A DNA stretch of 17,500 bases from Leptospira ainazelensis (lineage in GTDB: Bacteria > Spirochaetota > Leptospiria > Leptospirales > Leptospiraceae). The stretch covers positions 475,001 through 492,500 of the forward strand of contig NZ_JAFFPT010000079.1 in assembly GCF_016918785.1 (NCBI RefSeq), given 5' to 3'. The first letter of the stretch is position 1. Every line of letters begins with the position of its first letter. Below the pieces are notes generated by a model. The model saw only the letters and a list, made by a program, of their open reading frames with translations. It did no database searches and was not told the DNA's origin. This document shows, piece after piece, positions 1 to 17,500 of this stretch. The position numbers and the translations under genes are program-made.

Positions 1-221
<221 letters not shown>

Positions 222-228
222 CCGGATT

Positions 229-853
<625 letters not shown>

Positions 854-861
854 CCTTACCT

Positions 862-1170
<309 letters not shown>

Positions 1171-1183
1171 TTTTAAAGAGCTC

Positions 1184-2389
<1,206 letters not shown>

Positions 2390-2397
2390 AGCGACTG

Positions 2398-4305
<1,908 letters not shown>

Positions 4306-4564
4306 TGGTTCGACCTCGGTCTTCGCTTAAGAACTTACAAAATTAAGAATCTCTTGATGGATCGATTCTTTTTTTTTTAGAATCCGAAAAACAAATTCAA
4401 AAAGGATTGTGGATCCTTGAGTTTCGAGTTTTGGAAGTCGAAAACAAAAGACAAGATCCTGCGGAGATGCAAAAATTCCTCTCAAACAAGAAACCGATTG
4501 CGTAGAATTTCGAAAAGTCGATCTTACCTAAAACCGAAAGAAGAGAAAGTTGTCGGCGAAACGA
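4306..4564. promoter_or_regulatory. Divergent intergenic region with a T10 tract and small inverted repeats
   Basis: This 259-base gap separates the starts of the minus-strand EF-G-like gene and the plus-strand AraC gene, so it must hold promoters for both unless one is expressed another way. It contains a run of ten T (4369-4378) flanked by the 6-bp inverted repeat GATTCT (4364-4369) and AGAATC (4379-4384). A second small inverted repeat is AAGGAT / ATCCTT (4402-4407 / 4413-4418). On the minus strand a TTGAAT lies upstream of the A tract and could be a -35 element, but I could not assign a convincing -10 box. An 83-codon frame at 4417-4668 does not look like a gene. Confidence 0.4.
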
Positions 4565-5329
4565 ATGCAAAAGTTATGGATTTGGAAAGATATGGCGATC
4601 TATATCGGACCGTCCTTTTCCACAAAACGTCACAGTCATTTTTTTATCCAACTCTGTTTAGGAAATAAAGAGGAATTCCGTTTAAAGGGAAGCGACGGCA
4701 ATTGGTATTCCTACAAGGCCGCGCTGATTCCTTCCGGAGTGAGTCACGAGACGGAAAAGAACGATCGAGATTTTGTTTTGATTCTTCTCGATCCGATTAC
4801 GATAGGAGCCGGCCTTTTTCCGGATCGCAATCTTATTCCGGGAAAACCCGCGATCGAAATCGGAGACGTCTTGGATTGGGAAAAAATTCGATTCTTCTTT
4901 GATCCTTTGGACTTTTCGCCCGAAATTTTTAAAAACGAAATCGCAAAAAGAATCCTTAAAAACGGAACCGAAAAATCGATATCCCCAAAAGACGTAAGAA
5001 TCATTCGAAGTATAAAGATCCTCTCCGATTCCGAGGATACGCTCACTCTCAAGGAAGTCGCAAAAGAAGCCGAACTTTCTCCGAGTCGTTTTCGTCATCT
5101 CTTCCGGAAAGAAACGGGAATCACTTTTTCAGGTTATAGACTTTGGATCAAAACAAGGAGAGCGATCCTTTCTCTCGGAACTCAGCCTGAACTGGTTCAG
5201 GCCGCGTATCAAGGCGGGTTTGCCGACCAGGCTCATTTTAGCAGAATCTTTCGAAGATCGTTCGGAATGAGTCCTTCGGAGTTCGTAAAAGGAAAAGGTT
5301 CGCAGACATTTCGAATTTTTCCAACTTAA
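4565..5329 (+). CDS. AraC-family transcriptional regulator
   Basis: This is a 254-residue DNA-binding regulator of the AraC/XylS family. The N-terminal part (about 1-95) looks like a small cupin-type ligand domain with the segment KRHSHFFIQLCLG, a common feature of this type. The C-terminal domain has both helix-turn-helix units: LTLKEVAKEAELSPSRFRHL at about 158-178, and a second near 208-232 containing AAYQGGFADQAHFSRIF. It ends with the family signature FGMSPSEF. An in-frame TTG at 4550 would add five residues, but a purine-rich AAGAGAAAG sequence abuts it, so the ATG at 4565-4567 is preferred; no well-spaced Shine-Dalgarno is seen for it. The gene is divergent from the EF-G-like gene and upstream of the metallo-hydrolase gene, either of which could be a target. 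The inducer is unknown. Confidence 0.88.
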   Translation: MQKLWIWKDMAIYIGPSFSTKRHSHFFIQLCLGNKEEFRLKGSDGNWYSYKAALIPSGVSHETEKNDRDFVLILLDPITIGAGLFPDRNLIPGKPAIEIGDVLDWEKIRFFFDPLDFSPEIFKNEIAKRILKNGTEKSISPKDVRIIRSIKILSDSEDTLTLKEVAKEAELSPSRFRHLFRKETGITFSGYRLWIKTRRAILSLGTQPELVQAAYQGGFADQAHFSRIFRRSFGMSPSEFVKGKGSQTFRIFPT

Positions 5330-5364
5330 CCCCTTCGTTCAAGACGAGTCTTTTTTTATATCGT

Positions 5365-5395
5365 ATCTTAGAATCATGTTCTATGATTCTAAGAT
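5365..5395. promoter_or_regulatory. Perfect 13-bp inverted repeat (operator or weak terminator)
   Basis: The arms ATCTTAGAATCAT (5365-5377) and ATGATTCTAAGAT (5383-5395) match perfectly and are separated by a 5-base spacer GTTCT. It lies 35 bases after the AraC gene stop and about 87 bases before the metallo-hydrolase start. The AT-rich stem and broken downstream T stretch would make a poor intrinsic terminator, so a dimeric repressor or activator site is at least as likely. It does not match a CIRCE element or a LexA box that I know. Confidence 0.55.
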
Positions 5396-5482
5396 TCAGT
5401 TCGATTCTTCTTTTTATTTTTCGTCCTCCGTTCCGGTTATGTCAGGCAAATTACGCTCTTCGTTTTTCAAAGAAGGTTTCTT

Positions 5483-6523
5483 ATGAAAAAAGGTTTTAAA
5501 ATCCTCCGAAACGTTTTTGTTCTCCTCCTCGTTCTGATTCTTTCGATTTTTGGAATGTATTTTTGGAACCACGATCAAAAAAGAAAAGAGATCGAGGCGT
5601 TTTGGAAAGAGAGACGCGTTTCTAAGATCCGCAATTTTGGAAGCGTAAAAACGCTTTCGATTCTTCCCCTCGTAAACTGGCACAAAAGCCGAGACGGCCT
5701 GCGAACCGAGATGGGAGTTTCATATCTGATCGTCGCCGATCATAAAAAAATTCTTTTCGACGTTGCACATAACGCAAAAGGAGAATCCCCTTCTCCATTG
5801 GTTCACAATATGAAAGAATTGGGAATTTCTATCGAGGAGATCGATACGATTTTTCTTTCTCATCTTCATTTTGATCACGTGGGCGGAAAAGAATGGGAAA
5901 GAAATAGGACGTTTTCTCTCGACAAAGAACAAATCGACCTTTCCGGAAAAGAGGTTTTTTCTCCGGTTGAAATACGATATCCAAAGATAAATCCGAGAAC
6001 AATCTCGAAGACCACCGTATTGTTTCCGGGAATCGCGAGTCTCGGTCCGATTCCAAGACAACTCTTTATGGGAAGAATCGACGAACAAGCCTTGGCGATC
6101 CACCTTGAAGGCAAGGGAATCGTTTTGATTTCGGGGTGCGGACATCAAACGCTTCCTAAAATGATGGAAGAAGTCGAAAACGTTTTTGAAGAAAAAATCT
6201 ACGGAATCGTCGGGGATTTACACTATCCCATTCCCAACGGAAGACTCAAGTTTTTCGGTTTAAATTTGCAGAGAATTTTCGCCTCCGGAACCGACCCTTT
6301 TCATACGATTCAAGAAAAAGAAGTCGAAGAAGATATAAGATTATTAAAAAATAAGAATATTGGTCTGATCGGAATCGGCGGCCACGATAGCAGCGATGAA
6401 GTGATCCTTAAATTCGAAAAGGAATTCGAGGAAGTTTACAAAAAGGTTCGTGTAGGAGACTGGATTCATGTTATTGAAAAATCCGAGCGGAAAAATCAAA
6501 TCTTTCCGACCGAAAAAAAGTAA
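5483..6523 (+). CDS. Membrane-anchored metallo-beta-lactamase-fold hydrolase (COG1237-like)
   Basis: This 346-residue protein has the metal-binding motif H-x-H-x-D-H at H127, H129, D131 and H132 (SHLHFDHVGG), with further candidate ligands at H221 (SGCGHQT) and H301 (GGHDSSDE). The general layout resembles the COG1237 group of metal-dependent hydrolases, sometimes annotated as dihydropterin-type synthases; the substrate here is unknown. A hydrophobic stretch at about residues 9-28 after a short basic start predicts an N-terminal membrane anchor or uncleaved signal, which would place the catalytic domain outside the cytoplasm. The ATG at 5483 has an AGAAGG Shine-Dalgarno (5471-5476) six bases upstream, which fixes the start. 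It follows the AraC gene by 153 bases, including a perfect inverted repeat, and precedes the YeiH gene by 148 bases, so separate promoters are likely. It does not resemble the serine or B1 beta-lactamases that confer antibiotic resistance. Confidence 0.85.
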   Translation: MKKGFKILRNVFVLLLVLILSIFGMYFWNHDQKRKEIEAFWKERRVSKIRNFGSVKTLSILPLVNWHKSRDGLRTEMGVSYLIVADHKKILFDVAHNAKGESPSPLVHNMKELGISIEEIDTIFLSHLHFDHVGGKEWERNRTFSLDKEQIDLSGKEVFSPVEIRYPKINPRTISKTTVLFPGIASLGPIPRQLFMGRIDEQALAIHLEGKGIVLISGCGHQTLPKMMEEVENVFEEKIYGIVGDLHYPIPNGRLKFFGLNLQRIFASGTDPFHTIQEKEVEEDIRLLKNKNIGLIGIGGHDSSDEVILKFEKEFEEVYKKVRVGDWIHVIEKSERKNQIFPTEKK

Positions 6524-6628
6524 ACTTTTGATTCAAAAAAGAGTCCATTCCATTCAGGATAAAAACCAAAGGAACATTCAAAATATTGAATTTTATGAAA
6601 TATGAATTTAGTTTGGAAATATTTTCAA

Positions 6629-6665
6629 AAAGCCGTCTTCCAATATCGATTCAAAGACCGGCTTT
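6629..6665 (+). promoter_or_regulatory. Hairpin against the start codon of the YeiH gene
   Basis: AAAGCCGTCTT (6629-6639) pairs with 6654-6665 to form an 11-bp stem with one bulged C (6659) and a 14-base loop. The stem ends six bases before the ATG at 6672. The hexamer GGCTTT occurs twice in tandem (6660-6665 and 6666-6671), so AAAGCC could pair with either copy, the second of which abuts the ATG. No Shine-Dalgarno sequence is seen for this gene. Translational control is a reasonable guess, but chance pairing is not excluded. Confidence 0.4.
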
Positions 6666-6671
6666 GGCTTT

Positions 6672-7706
6672 ATGAACATCGCAACTCTTGGGAAAAAAAT
6701 AAGACGTTACTTTCCGGGTCTGATACTGACGGGAGGAATCGGATTTATCTCCAAATATTCGGAACCCTATCTTACGGTAATAGGTTTTTCTCCTTTGACC
6801 GTGGCGATCGTGTTCGGGATTCTTATCGGAAACACGGTGTCCTTGTCCGCATCTTTTCAATTGGGAATTAAATATTCGATGCGAGAAATTCTACGTCTTT
6901 CGATCGTTCTACTCGGTTTTCGAATGACGTTTCAAGATATTGAAATGATCGGCTTACACGCATTAGCCGCTGATCTGTTGGTCGTCGTCTCCACATTCTT
7001 CTTTGCCGTTCTGATTGCGAAGAAGTGTTTTCATTTGGACGATACGATGAGCTACTTAATCGCGGCTGGGTCTTCCATCTGCGGCGCCTCGGCGGTTTTA
7101 GCGACTGCTCCGATCGTAAAATCCGAAAATCATCAAAACGCAGTCGCGATAGCAAGCGTGACATTGTTCGGAACGATTTCGATGTTTGCTTATCCTATCT
7201 TGTATAAAAGTGGATGTCTGATCGGATTAGATGATTCTAATATAGGAATTTTTTTAGGGGCAACGATTCACGAAGTCGGCCAGGTGATTTCCGCCGGTTT
7301 TTCCATCTCTGAAGAAACCGGAAAGACCGCGACGTTTGTGAAATTGACTCGTGTAATGTTCTTAGCTCCGATGTTGATTTTTTTGAGTTGGTTTTTAAAC
7401 CGAAGTCGAATCAAGTCCGAAGAAGAGAATCAGCTTCGCGTTGAGAAACCCTGGTTTGTCTTTGCATTTATTCTCGTGATCGCTTTCAATTCTACCGGAA
7501 TTGTTCCGAGCGCATTCGCGATATTTTTCAGTAGGACCGGTCTGTTTCTAATGTTGGTCGCGATCGCCGGGATGGGTTTGGAAACAAATCTGCAAAAAGT
7601 CAAAAAGGTCGGACTGAAGGCGATGTATTTGTCGGTCCTCATTCTCTTTTATCTTCTTTGTTCCGGTTGGTGGGTTTCGTATTTGGGTTCTCGGATCTTC
7701 CGTTGA
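6672..7706 (+). CDS. YeiH/UPF0324 family membrane protein (putative sulfate exporter family)
   Basis: This 344-residue hydrophobic protein matches the UPF0324 (YeiH, Cons_hypoth698) family, which databases label putative sulfate exporters although transport has rarely been shown. It has about nine or ten predicted membrane segments, for example near residues 12-30, 36-55, 72-90, 95-117 and 125-145, and ends with segments near 256-343. Family-like motifs are MREILRLSIVLLGFRMTFQD, GSSICGASAVLATAPI (around 132-148) and GATIHEVGQVISAG (around 195-210). Length is normal. The ATG at 6672 is the only sensible start, although it lacks a Shine-Dalgarno and has a hairpin directly upstream. Relatives often sit beside a LysR regulator; here the nearest regulator is the AraC gene two genes upstream, so linked control is only possible. 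It converges with rpsG. Confidence 0.87.
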   Translation: MNIATLGKKIRRYFPGLILTGGIGFISKYSEPYLTVIGFSPLTVAIVFGILIGNTVSLSASFQLGIKYSMREILRLSIVLLGFRMTFQDIEMIGLHALAADLLVVVSTFFFAVLIAKKCFHLDDTMSYLIAAGSSICGASAVLATAPIVKSENHQNAVAIASVTLFGTISMFAYPILYKSGCLIGLDDSNIGIFLGATIHEVGQVISAGFSISEETGKTATFVKLTRVMFLAPMLIFLSWFLNRSRIKSEEENQLRVEKPWFVFAFILVIAFNSTGIVPSAFAIFFSRTGLFLMLVAIAGMGLETNLQKVKKVGLKAMYLSVLILFYLLCSGWWVSYLGSRIFR

Positions 7707-7713
7707 AGGAGGT

Positions 7714-7988
7714 GGAGTTCCTACTTTCGTTCAAGGTGAAAACTGTTTGAAGAAAAAGTGTGAGATCCTACATTTACGGAGTCCTCAGTGAAACTTTGTT
7801 AAGACAAGAATATTAGGAGTTCCTACTTCGATTGGTCTTGCGAACCTTTTGGAAGGGAAGTAAGAGATCCTACACTTGTCGAACTCTCAGTGAAATCTTG
7901 CCAATTTTTGGGAGTTCCTACTTTTCAGCAGATCTTTCCTATCCAAAATTCTCAGAGCCTTTCTGATAAAACGGGGAGTTCCCGCACT
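7714..7988. repeat. Degenerate ~102-bp direct repeats built on GAGTTCCTAC
   Basis: GGAGTTCCTACTT occurs exactly three times (7714-7726, 7816-7828, 7911-7923), and a variant GGAGTTCCCGCACTT lies at 7975-7989. GAGATCCTACA occurs twice (7762-7772, 7864-7874), 48 bases after the first and second copies. CTCAGTGAAA also occurs twice (7784-7793 in the first unit, 7886-7895 in the second). All three shared blocks are 102 bases apart between units 1 and 2, so this is one diverged tandem duplication plus partial copies. The intervening DNA has drifted strongly. Similar GAGTTCCTAC-type intergenic motifs are, to my recollection, widespread in some pathogenic Leptospira genomes. Confidence 0.75.
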
Positions 7989-8111
7989 TATCCGTCCCGA
8001 GCCGATTCCTGTTTAACGGAGGGATCCGCTCGATCACTTTTCTCAGCGAATCCTTGCTGGTCTCCGAGAAAAATCCAACCCCACATTAAAACCGCCCGGT
8101 CCCTTAAAAAC

Positions 8112-8140
8112 AAAAAAGAGAGGCAAGTGCCTCTCTTTTT
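8112..8140 (-). terminator. Bidirectional intrinsic terminator at the end of rpsL-rpsG
   Basis: The arms AAAAAGAGAGGCA (8113-8125) and TGCCTCTCTTTTT (8128-8140) pair perfectly. In RNA the stem would be AGAGAGGC with a 4-base loop, followed by a U run in either direction. It lies 47 bases after the rpsG stop and also downstream of the convergent YeiH gene, so it can end both transcripts. This separates rpsLG from the EF-G-like-tuf-S10 genes. Confidence 0.9.
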
Positions 8141-8153
8141 ACGATCTGAAATC

Positions 8154-8172
8154 GACTCTCTTCTCGAGAGTC
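8154..8172 (-). other. Second hairpin between the rpsG stop and the terminator
   Basis: GACTCTC (8154-8160) and GAGAGTC (8166-8172) form a 7-bp stem with a 5-base loop, 14 bases after the rpsG stop. Read from rpsG there is no U run behind it, so it more likely stabilises the 3' end or helps the main terminator than ends transcription by itself. Confidence 0.45.
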
Positions 8173-8186
8173 TAAAAAAATCTTTC

Positions 8187-9083
<897 letters not shown>

Positions 9084-9151
9084 CTTTTTACCAGATCTTC
9101 AAACACTTCCGATTTGTAAAGTGAATGACGATCGTTCTCATTCGGCTTCAA

Positions 9152-9186
9152 TTTGGAGAATTCTCCAAAAGGAACCATTTTGTTCC
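9152..9186. promoter_or_regulatory. Perfect 18-bp palindrome and adjoining inverted repeat between rpoC and rpsL
   Basis: TTTGGAGAATTCTCCAAA (9152-9169) is a perfect palindrome with no spacer. It is followed after one base by GGAAC (9171-9175) and GTTCC (9182-9186), a 5-bp inverted repeat with a 6-base loop. The pair is about 100-135 bases before the rpsL start. It could be an operator, or in RNA two small hairpins acting as an attenuator or processing site; the smaller one is followed on the minus strand by only TTTT. Confidence 0.5.
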
Positions 9187-9240
9187 ATCTCAGATTCTTC
9201 ACTCCTTTTGATCGGGAAAGAAGAATCCGGATTTTCACAA

Positions 9241-9267
9241 CACGCCGTTTCGATCGAGCGCGGCGTG
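9241..9267 (-). other. GC-rich hairpin just after the rpoC stop
   Basis: CACGCCG (9241-9247) and CGGCGTG (9261-9267) form a 7-bp GC-rich stem around a 13-base loop that itself contains the palindrome TCGATCGA. It lies within ten bases of the end of rpoC. In the rpoC direction no U run follows, so it is more likely a partial terminator, 3' stabiliser or processing hairpin than a full stop. Confidence 0.45.
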
Positions 9268-9274
9268 CGGCTTT

Positions 9275-13495
<4,221 letters not shown>

Positions 13496-13497
13496 TG

Positions 13498-17198
<3,701 letters not shown>

Positions 17199-17339
17199 GA
17201 TGAAAAAAACTATGACCTGTATAAACAAGATGAACCTAAATTCTCGCTTTGGGCAAAAAAGAAGGAATCGAACTCTTTCAGCGTAGGGTCTTTTTTTAGA
17301 AAAGATACCAAAATTCTGAAAGGCTGTAAATACAAACGA

Positions 17340-17369
17340 GCAAGAGGGCCTGAAACCAGGCCTCCTTGC
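17340..17369 (-). terminator. rplL-rpoB intergenic hairpin, probable partial attenuator or processing site
   Basis: In the direction of transcription GCAAGGAGGCCTG pairs with CAGGCCCTCTTGC across a 4-base loop, a 13-bp stem with one A-C mismatch and one G-U pair. It begins about 55 bases after the rplL stop and ends about 160 bases before rpoB. Only a broken U-rich stretch follows, so full termination is unlikely. E. coli has a partial terminator and an RNase III site in the same place, where they lower rpoBC expression relative to the ribosomal genes; I infer a similar role. Confidence 0.65.
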
Positions 17370-17373
17370 CGTG

Positions 17374-17500
<127 letters not shown>

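Larger units (their letters stand above)
7707..8186. other. Gene-free region between the convergent YeiH and rpsG genes
   Basis: No convincing gene is visible in these 480 bases. The left half (7714-7988) is made of short direct repeats described separately. The right end holds two hairpins next to rpsG. A 190-codon frame starting at 7890 runs through the repeats and into the antisense strand of rpsG and resembles nothing I know, so it is not called. Between about 7990 and 8110 I see no feature. Confidence 0.7.

Noticed and set aside
4417..4668. 83-codon plus-strand frame ahead of and overlapping the AraC gene
   Set aside because: It overlaps the AraC gene in another frame, is rich in Lys, Arg and Ser as expected of a chance frame, and resembles no family I know.
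6602..6871. 89-codon plus-strand frame overlapping the start of the YeiH gene, possible upstream ORF
   Set aside because: It has no Shine-Dalgarno, runs deep into the YeiH gene in another frame and has no recognisable content.

Overview
This window is a spirochaete chromosome segment, most likely a pathogenic-clade Leptospira. That call rests on recognising the protein sequences and on an asparagine at the rifampicin-site position of RpoB that is typical of spirochaetes; no database search was possible. It is almost entirely core gene-expression machinery on the minus strand. Read in the direction of transcription (high to low coordinates) the order is rplL (3' end), rpoB, rpoC, rpsL, rpsG, then a break, then an EF-G-like GTPase gene, tuf, rpsJ, rplC and rplD (5' end). 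This is the usual rpoBC / str / S10 gene order of bacteria.

The str operon is broken between rpsG and the EF-G slot. A strong bidirectional terminator closes rpsLG at 8112-8140. Beyond it lie about 480 bases of non-coding DNA holding a degenerate ~102-bp direct repeat. Then come three plus-strand accessory genes: an AraC-family regulator (4565-5329), a membrane-anchored metallo-beta-lactamase-fold protein (5483-6523) and a YeiH/UPF0324 membrane protein (6672-7706). The EF-G-like gene, tuf and the S10 genes then resume on the minus strand, transcribed divergently from the AraC gene.

The gene in the fusA position is not an ordinary EF-G. It is 626 residues, has an intact GTPase core, and has an altered domain IV tip that lacks the usual translocase residues, so it resembles a divergent EF-G or Tet(M)-type factor. 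The other translation and transcription proteins look normal and full length. S12 has the streptomycin-sensitive residues, and RpoB carries N479 where E. coli has S531.

The intergenic regions hold several unexplained structures: a perfect 18-bp palindrome between rpoC and rpsL, a perfect 13-bp inverted repeat upstream of the metallo-hydrolase gene, a hairpin against the start codon of the YeiH gene, and a large hairpin between rplL and rpoB that recalls the partial attenuator found there in E. coli. I saw no tRNA or rRNA gene, CRISPR array, insertion sequence or clear prophage, and no obvious new multi-gene system.
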